A stretch of DNA of 64,000 nucleotides from contig NZ_CBCSIQ010000012.1 in NCBI RefSeq assembly GCF_965139615.1, forward strand, positions 1-64,000. Direction: 5' to 3'. The DNA is from Kerstersia similis (GTDB lineage Bacteria > Pseudomonadota > Gammaproteobacteria > Burkholderiales > Burkholderiaceae_B). Both the position numbers and the translations under genes were made by a program. Of the stretch, positions 52,615 to 62,591 are shown piece by piece (position 1 is the first letter of the stretch; each line of letters opens with the position of its first letter). The notes under the pieces are model-generated. The model saw nothing but the letters and a program-made list of their open reading frames with translations. It was not told where the DNA came from and ran no database searches.

Positions 52615-53913
52615 ATGAGCAAGCACGGTAGTACAAGGCTGGCAACCGCCATTCCGTCCAGCTGGCGCTGGTTCCTCCAGCAGTTGTCGCGCAGGCTGTG
52701 GGTGCATACGACACTCATCGGTTTGCTCGGTATCGTGGCGGCGATGCTGGCTGCCCTGGTGGAGCGCTATCTGCCCCCCTGGGAGGTGCCGTCTAATATC
52801 GGCGATAACTCGGTGTTCACGCTGCTGCAGATCATGGCCTCCAGCATGTTGGCCGTGACGACTTTCTCTCTGAGCATCATGAACGCTGCTTATGATGCAT
52901 CAACGAATAATGTGACCCCCAGGGCGACCCGCTTGCTGATGGAGGACAGGATTACCCAGAATGCCCTGTCAGCCTTTATCGGTTCTTTTCTGTTCAGTAT
53001 TGTGGGCATTATTGTGTTGCAGACCGGTGCCTACGGTGAGCGCGGGCGCTTTGTCATGTTCGTCGTGACGGTTGCGGTGATTGCGCTGGTTGTCATTTCC
53101 CTGTTGCGCTGGATTGACCATCTGACGCGCCTGGGCCGCGTGACCGATACTTCCAGCCGCATCGAGGAGACCGCCAGGCAAGCGCTGGAGGCGCGGCTGG
53201 TTCATCCTTATCTGGGCGGCCTGCCGCTGTGGTCTCCCAAGACGGATATTCCCGCCGGCGCCATTGCGGTACGCGCCGGCAGTATCGGCAATGTTCAGTT
53301 CCTGGATATGAATGCCTTGGCGCAATGCTGCAAAGAGGCGGGTTGCAAGGCCTATGTGCTGGCCATTCCCGGCACCTTTGTTTATGCCGACTCCCCTTTG
53401 GTCTGGCTGCAACCCGAGACGGAGCAAGGCCCGGACGACGCCACGATGTCAACCTGCCGGGCCAGTTTTACGCTGGGCGCCGAGCGCTGTTTTGACCAGG
53501 ATCCGCGTTTCTGCCTGACGGTTATCGGTGAAATCGGCGCCCGTGCCGTCAACGATCCCGGTACCGCCATAGATATCATCGGGCGGATGGCGCGGCTTTT
53601 GCAACGCTGGGCAGACGGTTGCCAGGAGCCGCTGGCCGAACCCGTGCTCTATCCACATGTGCATGTCGCGCCTATCACCGCCGCCGAACTGTTTGCGGAT
53701 GCCTTTACGCTGATCGCCCGCAATAGCGCCGGGATGATAGAAGTTCAACTGCGCCTGCAACGTACTTTGCATGCGCTGGCACGCACCGGCAGCACCGATT
53801 TCCGCGCTGCTGCGCTGGAGCAAGCGGAGCTGGCACTGGCCCGCGCCGAACAGGTGCTGGTGCTTGAGCAGGAAAAGCTGCAGTTGCGCCGTGCCGCGCA
53901 TGAATCGCTCTGA
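52615..53913 (+). CDS. DUF2254 membrane protein
   Basis: A 432-residue inner-membrane protein of the DUF2254 family, function unknown. About four hydrophobic segments lie in the first half (LIGLLGIVAAMLAALVERYLPPW, VFTLLQIMASSMLAVTTFSLSIMNAAYDAS, FIGSFLFSIVGIIVLQTGAY, VMFVVTVAVIALVVISLL), and the second half is soluble. The NVTPRATRLLMEDRITQNALSAF loop is conserved in the family. There is no operon partner, and the downstream mutS lies 263 bases away. I propose no function. Confidence 0.82.
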   Translation: MSKHGSTRLATAIPSSWRWFLQQLSRRLWVHTTLIGLLGIVAAMLAALVERYLPPWEVPSNIGDNSVFTLLQIMASSMLAVTTFSLSIMNAAYDASTNNVTPRATRLLMEDRITQNALSAFIGSFLFSIVGIIVLQTGAYGERGRFVMFVVTVAVIALVVISLLRWIDHLTRLGRVTDTSSRIEETARQALEARLVHPYLGGLPLWSPKTDIPAGAIAVRAGSIGNVQFLDMNALAQCCKEAGCKAYVLAIPGTFVYADSPLVWLQPETEQGPDDATMSTCRASFTLGAERCFDQDPRFCLTVIGEIGARAVNDPGTAIDIIGRMARLLQRWADGCQEPLAEPVLYPHVHVAPITAAELFADAFTLIARNSAGMIEVQLRLQRTLHALARTGSTDFRAAALEQAELALARAEQVLVLEQEKLQLRRAAHESL

Positions 53914-54176
53914 ACGCTGCTGCGAGTGTCATGTTGCCAGGCGCGTGGTCAGTGCCTGCTCCACCAACCAACAAACGGATCATGCCAGGGGTGGACACAT
54001 GCCAGCCCACAACAGGTAGCATCTCGCCGCCCTAACATGGTCAAATACCCTATTCCGTCACAGGCGGGCTAGCGGAGTCGCATGCTCCCGCCGCCTGAAC
54101 AGCGACCGCTGCAGTCCTGCCATGCGCCAAATCCAGGCATTTTCGCCGCTGTTACCCAGCCATTTCCAAAGTTTCG

Positions 54177-56804
54177 ATGCAAAAGAACGATCTTTCCGCC
54201 CACACGCCGATGATGCGGCAGTACCTGGAACTCAAGCAAGAGGCCGGCCCGCTGCTGCTGCTTTACCGCATGGGGGACTTCTATGAAATGTTTTATGAGG
54301 ATGCCGAGCGCGGTGCGCGTTTGCTGAATCTGACGCTGACCAAACGCGGCAATTCGGCGGGCTCCCCGATCCCCATGGCCGGGATCCCGGTGCACGCCGT
54401 GGATCAATACATCGCCAAGCTGGTTGCGCAGAATATTTCCGTTGCCATTTGCGAGCAGATCGGCGACCCGGCCACCAGCAAGGGGCCGGTGGAGCGCAAG
54501 ATTGTCCGCATCGTGACACCCGGCACCCTGACGGACGACGCCCTGCTGCCCAGCAAGTCCGACCGTATTCTGGCTGCCCTTGCCACCACGGGCAAGGCGC
54601 CGCGCAAGCTGCGTCACGGACTGGCCTGGCTGAATCTGGCCAGCGGCGATTTCCGCGTTTCGGAATGCGACCCCAGCGAGCTGGAAGCGGAGCTGCACCG
54701 CATCGCTCCCGCGGAACTCATCATTGCCGATCAGGCAGAACTGCCCGTGGCCTTCGAGGGCGCCATCGCCCGTACGCCGGATTGGCATTTCGAATATGAG
54801 GGTGCGCGCAGCCATTTGCTGGCCCATTTCCGCACGGATTCGCTGGCCGGATTCGATGCCGAGGACCTGGACGCAGCCCAGTGCGCCGCCGGCGCCCTGC
54901 TGCGCTATGCGACCCGCACCCAGGCACAGACCCTGACCCATGTGCAGTCGCTCAAGGTGGATCGCAGCGGCCAGTATGTCGTGCTCGATCCCTATACCCG
55001 GCGCAATCTGGAACTGACACGTACGCTGTCAGGAGAGGAAAGCCCAACACTGTTTTCCTTGCTGGATCACTGCAATACGCCCATGGGCAGCCGCCTGCTC
55101 AAGCGCTGGCTGCACCATCCCTTGCGTGACAATACGCCGGTGCTGGCGCGCCAGCAGGCGATTGAAGCGCTGCTGGCCGCCGCGCCGGGCGCATCGGCCT
55201 GGCAGACGGAAGCCCTGCTCAACGGTTTGCAGCGAGCCCTGCGGCCCATTCCCGACCTGGAGCGCATTGCCACCCGTCTGGCGCTGCGCACGCTGCGCCC
55301 ACGCGAACTGGCCAGCCTGCGCGAAGCGCTGCTGGCCCTGCCTGGCGTGCTGCAAGCGCTGGCGCCCCAGGCGCAGGATAGCCATGTGCCCCACCTGCAC
55401 TACCTGGCCGCCAGTCTGGAAATCGACACCGGCCTGGGTGAATTGCTGGCGCGCGCCATTGCGGCAGAGCCTGCCGCCGCCATTCGTGATGGCGGCGTGA
55501 TCGCCAGCGGCTACGATGCCGAGCTTGATGAGCTGCGAGCCCTGGCCAGCGATAACGGCGAGTTCCTGATGCGCCTGGAGGCCCGCGAACGCGAGCGTAC
55601 CGGCATCAACAACCTGAAGGTGGAGTACAACCGCGTCCACGGTTTCTATATCGAAGTCTCGCGCTTGCATGCCGAGAAAGTGCCGACGGAGTATCGGCGC
55701 CGCCAGACGCTCAAGAATGCCGAGCGTTACATCACGCCAGAATTGAAGAGTTGGGAAGACAAGATTCTGTCCTCCAAAGACCGTTCACTGGCCCGTGAAA
55801 AATGGCTTTACGAACAGTTGCTCGACGCGTTGGCCCCCCATGCGCCGGCACTATCGTCCTGCGCCGCAGCCCTGGCCGAACTTGACGCCCTGGGCGCCCT
55901 GGCCCACCACGCCCGTACCCACGCCTGGGTGCGGCCGGAGCTGTCTGCACAGGCAGAAATCAGTATTGAAGCGGGCCGCCATCCAGTCGTGGAAAATGCC
56001 ATAGAACGCTTCACGCCGAATGATTGCCAGCTGGATCCGACGCGCCTGATGCTGCTCGTCACCGGGCCGAACATGGGCGGTAAATCGACCTATATGCGGC
56101 AGGTGGCACTGATTGCGCTGCTGGCCCGCATCGGCAGTTTCGTGCCGGCGACCCGAGCCCGCATCGGCAGTCTGGATCGCATTTTCACCCGCATCGGCGC
56201 TGCCGACGATCTGGCCGGCGGCCGCTCCACCTTCATGATGGAGATGACCGAAGCGGCAACGATTCTCTCCGCCAGCACGGCACACAGCCTGGTGCTGATG
56301 GATGAAATCGGCCGCGGCACTTCGACCTATGACGGCCTGGCGCTGGCCTGGGCGATTGCCCACCGCCTGCTGACGCACAACCACGCGCTGACCTTATTCG
56401 CCACCCACTATTTTGAACTGACGCGCATGCCCGCCGAGTTTCCGCTGGCGGCCAATGTGCACCTGGCCGCAGCGGAATCGGCCAGCGGCATCGTGTTCCT
56501 GCATGAAGTCCGTGAAGGCCCCGCCAGCCGCAGCTACGGGATTCAGGTCGCCCAGCGCGCCGGCATTCCTGCGGCCGTGATCCGCCATGCCAGCCGCGAA
56601 CTGGAGCGCCTGGAAAGCCAGGGGCAGCCCACGCCGCAACTGGGTCTGTTCAGCCAGAGCTTCGACGAACCCGAGCCCGCCACCCTTGAGGCCGACACCG
56701 AAGCCCATCCCGCCATCACCGCCTTGTCCGACATCGACCCGGACAGCCTCACACCCAGGGAAGCCCTGGACGCCCTCTACCGCTTGAAAGGCCTGCTGCA
56801 ATGA
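54177..56804 (+). CDS. mutS: DNA mismatch repair protein MutS
   Basis: An 875-residue mismatch sensor. The mismatch-binding GDFYEMF lies at 33-39, with the Phe-x-Glu pair that stacks into the mispaired base. The ABC-type ATPase core carries GPNMGGKSTYMRQ (Walker A) and LVLMDEIGRGTSTYDG (Walker B and signature). The C-terminal tail that links to the tetramer domain (DIDPDSLTPREALDALYRLKGLLQ) is present. The start at MQKNDLSAHTPMMRQY matches relatives. Its stop overlaps the roxA start by four bases. Confidence 0.96.
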   Translation: MQKNDLSAHTPMMRQYLELKQEAGPLLLLYRMGDFYEMFYEDAERGARLLNLTLTKRGNSAGSPIPMAGIPVHAVDQYIAKLVAQNISVAICEQIGDPATSKGPVERKIVRIVTPGTLTDDALLPSKSDRILAALATTGKAPRKLRHGLAWLNLASGDFRVSECDPSELEAELHRIAPAELIIADQAELPVAFEGAIARTPDWHFEYEGARSHLLAHFRTDSLAGFDAEDLDAAQCAAGALLRYATRTQAQTLTHVQSLKVDRSGQYVVLDPYTRRNLELTRTLSGEESPTLFSLLDHCNTPMGSRLLKRWLHHPLRDNTPVLARQQAIEALLAAAPGASAWQTEALLNGLQRALRPIPDLERIATRLALRTLRPRELASLREALLALPGVLQALAPQAQDSHVPHLHYLAASLEIDTGLGELLARAIAAEPAAAIRDGGVIASGYDAELDELRALASDNGEFLMRLEARERERTGINNLKVEYNRVHGFYIEVSRLHAEKVPTEYRRRQTLKNAERYITPELKSWEDKILSSKDRSLAREKWLYEQLLDALAPHAPALSSCAAALAELDALGALAHHARTHAWVRPELSAQAEISIEAGRHPVVENAIERFTPNDCQLDPTRLMLLVTGPNMGGKSTYMRQVALIALLARIGSFVPATRARIGSLDRIFTRIGAADDLAGGRSTFMMEMTEAATILSASTAHSLVLMDEIGRGTSTYDGLALAWAIAHRLLTHNHALTLFATHYFELTRMPAEFPLAANVHLAAAESASGIVFLHEVREGPASRSYGIQVAQRAGIPAAVIRHASRELERLESQGQPTPQLGLFSQSFDEPEPATLEADTEAHPAITALSDIDPDSLTPREALDALYRLKGLLQ

Positions 56805-58003
56805 ACCTGGATACCCCGCTGACCCTGCTGGGCGGCATCAGCCCCGCAGAATTCATGCGCACTTACTGGCAGCGCAAACCCCTGCTGATTCGCCAGGCCG
56901 TTCCCGGCATCAAGCCTCCCGTCAAGATTCCCGGCTTGCGCAAGCTCGCACGCCAGGACGATGTCGAATCGCGCTTGATCTGGAAAGAGGATGGGGAATG
57001 GCAGATGGAAAACGGGCCGTTCGCACGCTTGCCCAAGCGTGAAGAACGCGAGTGGACCCTGCTGGTACAGAGCCTGGACCAGCACGATGACGCCGCCGCC
57101 CGCCTGATGCAGCAGTTCCGTTTCATTCCCGACGCCCGGCTGGATGATGTCATGGTCAGTGTGGCCAGCGACGGCGGCGGTGTCGGCCCGCACTTCGACA
57201 GCTATGACGTTTTCCTGCTGCAGGCCCAGGGTACCCGCCACTGGCGTATCGGCCAGCAGCGCGATCTGGACCTGATCCCCGGCCTCCCGCTGAAGATACT
57301 CAGCAACTTCCAGCCGGACGCCGAATACTACCTGGAACCCGGCGATATGCTGTACCTGCCGCCACAGGCGGCGCACGATGGCATCGCAGTCGGCCATGAC
57401 TGCATGACGATTTCCATCGGCTTCCGTTCCCCGGACCGCGCCACGCTGGCCCGCGGCATGCTGGAAGCCGCCATGGATCAGGTCATGGAACGCGCCACCT
57501 GCAGCGGTGGCACCTATGCCCAGCCCCTGCTGCCCGGCCCCGACCTGTCCTCACGCTATCGCGACCCGGGCCTGCCCGCCACCACCACCCCGGCGGAAAT
57601 CCCTGCCAAACTGGTCAAGCATGCGCTGGACAGCGTTGCCAAAGTCCGTTTCGATGACGCCCTGGCGACACGTTTCCTGGGCTGCTGGCTCAGTGAACCG
57701 CACCCGAATGCCGTGTTTGAATCCAGCCTGGAATACAGCGATGACATGGCAGACTGCCTGCCCGATAGCCTGCCTGCCTATGGTCGGCTGATATTGGACA
57801 GGCGCACCCGCATGCTCTACCGCGAACGCCAGTGCTTTATCAACGGAGAGTGCCTGACATGCGCGCCGGACGCACTGCTGCGCGCACTGGCCGATGCCCG
57901 TGAGCTGGATTGCGCCGACTGGCACAAACGGCGTGTGGGACAGGCCGTGCGAGAGTACCTGACCGATTGGCTGGACGCCGGCTGGCTGCACTGGCGCGAG
58001 TAA
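56801..58003 (+). CDS. roxA: Ribosomal protein L16 arginine hydroxylase (JmjC-like)
   Basis: A 400-residue 2-oxoglutarate/Fe(II) oxygenase (E. coli RoxA, YcfD) that hydroxylates an arginine of ribosomal protein L16. The iron-binding facial triad is His 131, Asp 133 and His 192 (GPHFDSYDVFLLQAQGTRHW and PPQAAHDG), matching the E. coli order and spacing. The C-terminal winged-helix and dimerisation regions are present. It overlaps mutS by four bases (ATGA), so it is translationally coupled to it. Confidence 0.92.
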   Translation: MNLDTPLTLLGGISPAEFMRTYWQRKPLLIRQAVPGIKPPVKIPGLRKLARQDDVESRLIWKEDGEWQMENGPFARLPKREEREWTLLVQSLDQHDDAAARLMQQFRFIPDARLDDVMVSVASDGGGVGPHFDSYDVFLLQAQGTRHWRIGQQRDLDLIPGLPLKILSNFQPDAEYYLEPGDMLYLPPQAAHDGIAVGHDCMTISIGFRSPDRATLARGMLEAAMDQVMERATCSGGTYAQPLLPGPDLSSRYRDPGLPATTTPAEIPAKLVKHALDSVAKVRFDDALATRFLGCWLSEPHPNAVFESSLEYSDDMADCLPDSLPAYGRLILDRRTRMLYRERQCFINGECLTCAPDALLRALADARELDCADWHKRRVGQAVREYLTDWLDAGWLHWRE

Positions 58004-58096
58004 ACACGCCATCGCGCAGCAAGGGAAGTGCTGGCCCCAAACCAGCGCTTCCCGCCGCTGCCCGAAGTCCAGCGCCGCCCATCCGATCGAGCCAAA

Positions 58097-58135
58097 TAAA
58101 AAAGCGGCCTGATGTAAACATCAGCCGCTTTTCTT
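58097..58135. terminator. Bidirectional terminator between roxA and fur
   Basis: AAAGCGG with CTGATGT pairs with ACATCAG and CCGCTTT, leaving one bulged base and a two-base loop. Six A residues on the left and TTTTC on the right give T-runs on both strands. Confidence 0.75.
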
Positions 58136-58171
58136 CTTCCCGCCAGACATGCTGGCGAAAGAGGATACCGC

Positions 58172-58582
58172 TCAGGCCTTCGGTGTAGCGAAGACGTTGA
58201 TGGTGTACTCGGACAGGGTATAACCCATTTCCTCGGCGATCTTGTGCAGGCGCTTTTCGATCTGAGGATCGTGAAACTCCTTGACCTCGCCGGTCTTGCT
58301 GCACACCAGGTGACCATGGTGGCGCTCGCCGTCGTTCAATTCGTAAACAGCCTTGTTCGTACCCAGCTGGTTACGTTTGAGCAGACCTGCCTGTTCGAAC
58401 TGGGTCAACACACGGTACACCGTCGCCAAACCAATTTCGATGCTATCCGCCATCAACAGGCGATAGACATCTTCAGCGGTCAGGTGACGCTGTTCGCTGT
58501 TGCGAAACACATCCAGAATCTTCAGACGGGGAAAGGTTACCTTAAGCCCACTATCCTTGAGTTCAATCTTATCCGATGCCAC
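58172..58582 (-). CDS. fur: Ferric uptake regulator
   Basis: A 136-residue iron-responsive repressor. The N-terminal winged helix (LKVTFPRLKILDVFRNSEQRHLTAEDVYRLLM) precedes the metal-binding dimer domain with HHGHLVCSKTGEVKEFHD. The usual HHDH is HHGH here, the Asp being replaced by Gly. The CxxC structural pair of E. coli Fur is not evident, as in several betaproteobacterial Fur proteins. The start is GTG with a GGAGAG site. It stands alone with a promoter region upstream in the 265-base gap to the L36 gene. Confidence 0.92.
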   Translation of the reverse strand: MASDKIELKDSGLKVTFPRLKILDVFRNSEQRHLTAEDVYRLLMADSIEIGLATVYRVLTQFEQAGLLKRNQLGTNKAVYELNDGERHHGHLVCSKTGEVKEFHDPQIEKRLHKIAEEMGYTLSEYTINVFATPKA

Positions 58583-58847
58583 TTGTTCTCTCCAGATAGA
58601 ACGCGGTTAACTTCGGTTTTACGATAGCGGACACCACGCCCAGCCACCGAAACCATTCGACCGCACACTGCCGACGCGCTTCCTAAGTGCCAAGAAACGC
58701 ACGACTACCCCGTCGCCGAAACTTTATGATGCACCCAGGCACGCGACACGCACCCGGAACTCGAACAGCCATGGACAGCCGGCAAAAATTTTCCCGACTA
58801 TTGAAGTTTAGCGGTTCTACAGCCCAGAGCAAGTCTGGGCCTGCAAA

Positions 58848-58973
58848 TTACTTCTGGCGTGCTTTGAAACGGGGATTCGTTTTGCAGATCACGTAGATCT
58901 TGCCGCGACGGCGCACGACTTGACAGTCACGATGACGCTCTTTCGCGTTCTTGAGCGAAGCAACCACTTTCAT
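58848..58973 (-). CDS. ykgO: 50S ribosomal protein L36, type B (YkgO-like)
   Basis: A 41-residue ribosomal protein beginning MKVVASLKNAKERHRDCQVV and ending NPRFKARQK. Only two cysteines (CQVV and VICK) remain, so the full zinc-ribbon set of the standard L36 (C-x2-C-x12-C-x4-H) is absent: this is the zinc-independent paralogue, which in enterobacteria is expressed under zinc limitation. AAGGAAAAT precedes the ATG. The frame extends upstream but those codons have no family match. No clear Zur box was found upstream. Confidence 0.93.
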   Translation of the reverse strand: MKVVASLKNAKERHRDCQVVRRRGKIYVICKTNPRFKARQK

Positions 58974-59347
58974 GGGATTTTCCTTGTTGAACTGGCGACA
59001 GACCGCTACAAAGTGTGCTTGACCGCGCCGCTGATAATCGAAACCGTACAGACCATGAAATACCGAAGCACCATGACCTGGCAAAAACCCGCCTGGCAAA
59101 AGCCACACAGGCATAGTTAGCCCTAAAGGATAACACAAGCCCAGCCCACGATACAAGAGATGCCTGCAACATTGCCGGCCAGCCGGTTTCTTCACGACAG
59201 CAAGATCATGGCACAGTGTAGCGCCCTGCCCCACTCTTGGAAACGATAACGATGTGTCCCTTCGTTTCGCTGATTTCAGTGCGTCACAGCTGAAGCCGGA
59301 TGAGAGCGTAAAATGGCATGTTGCGTTCTCTTTCCCGTTGCTGCCCT

Positions 59348-59773
59348 ATGTTCAATCCCTCACGCGATCAGGTGCGCCAGTTCTTCATCGAAGCCTGGCG
59401 CAAACACCGGGCCGGCGAAGTCCAGACCCCGCTGGAAGCCATGGCGGTGGAATGGATGGCCGAGCACCCGGAATACCATCAGGACCTCGAAAATGAAGAG
59501 GCGCTGACGGCAGACTACTCCGTGGAACAGGGGCGGACCAATCCGTTCCTGCATTTGTCCATGCATCTCGCCATCGAAGAACAGCTGTCCATCGACCATC
59601 CTCGCGGCATACGCGCCGCCTTTGAACGCATGGCCAACCGCAGCGACCGCCATCATGCAATTCATGAAATCATGGAATGCCTGGGCCAGGTGGTATGGGA
59701 ATCCCAGCGCCTGGGCACCCCGCTCGATAGCGACACCTACATTGAGCTGATCCGCCAGCGCGCCAGCAAGTAA
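59348..59773 (+). CDS. DUF1841 family protein
   Basis: A 141-residue cytosolic protein of unknown function, common in betaproteobacteria and some gammaproteobacteria. MFNPSRDQVRQFFIEAWRKHRAGEVQTPLEAMAVEWMAEHPEYH is the conserved N-terminus, and the His-rich HLSMHLAIEEQLSIDHP and DRHHAIHEIMECLGQVVWESQR follow. The start at 59348 is set by the conserved MFNPSR; a longer frame begins at 59318. It stands alone, ending before the terminator at 59873. Confidence 0.88.
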   Translation: MFNPSRDQVRQFFIEAWRKHRAGEVQTPLEAMAVEWMAEHPEYHQDLENEEALTADYSVEQGRTNPFLHLSMHLAIEEQLSIDHPRGIRAAFERMANRSDRHHAIHEIMECLGQVVWESQRLGTPLDSDTYIELIRQRASK

Positions 59774-59872
59774 GCCCCCCTCCTGCCAAGAAGCGGCCCG
59801 AGTCGGACGACTCCCGACAAGCCGGGGCCACCCCGGACGCGCCTCATTCTCCGGCATTCGGCCGACCCATGT

Positions 59873-59921
59873 AAAAACTCCCTATTCCTGCCAGCCGGAA
59901 CGGCTCGCAAGAATAGGGAGT
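59873..59921 (-). terminator. Terminator of icd
   Basis: ACTCCCTATTC pairs with GAATAGGGAGT, with an inner GCCG/CGGC stem. On the minus strand it is followed by TTTTTAC. It lies 50 bases beyond the icd stop and can also end the DUF1841 transcript on plus. Confidence 0.75.
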
Positions 59922-59970
59922 GCTGTGTTGCCTAACGGCATGCCCGGGGCACCGGGCACGCCAGGAACGA

Positions 59971-62199
<2,229 letters not shown>

Positions 62200-62591
62200 T
62201 TTTTCTCGTTAACTTGCTCAATCACGGAAACCGCGGAAACTTCGCGCAGCACGGTATCGGCCGGTCAAGGCAGATGCATGCAGCGCCGTTCACCGTGGGG
62301 ACGAACGGCACCCTGGCACTATTGCGGGCCTGTATCAGCTTCGACGACAAGAAAGAGATCTTCGCTTGCGACGCATGGAAAGGACGCAAGACCGGCATCG
62401 GTTCTGGAGCCGAAGACGCCGAAAAAAGGCGCCCTGAGGGCGCCGTCGAGTATAGCAAGAAATGCTCTCATCTTCGGCCAAACCGAGGACAAGCCGGGGG
62501 GAACCACGCAATAGGTGTCTCTCCCAAGGGACTTGCTGCCGGAATCAGTACAGCTCAGGCACAGCGGCCATCATTCCGGCAGCCCATGGCG
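62200..62591. other. Intergenic region upstream of icd
   Basis: No gene is supported in 392 bases. It holds the minus-strand terminator at 62428-62444 for the M16 peptidase unit and presumably the icd promoter. A hairpin GCCGTTC/GAACGGC lies at about 62284-62309. Frames on either strand have no recognisable product. Confidence 0.4.
62428..62444 (-). terminator. Terminator after the M16 peptidase gene
   Basis: GGCGCCC pairs perfectly with GGGCGCC around TGA. On the minus strand it is followed by six T residues. It lies about 150 bases beyond the peptidase stop. Confidence 0.7.
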
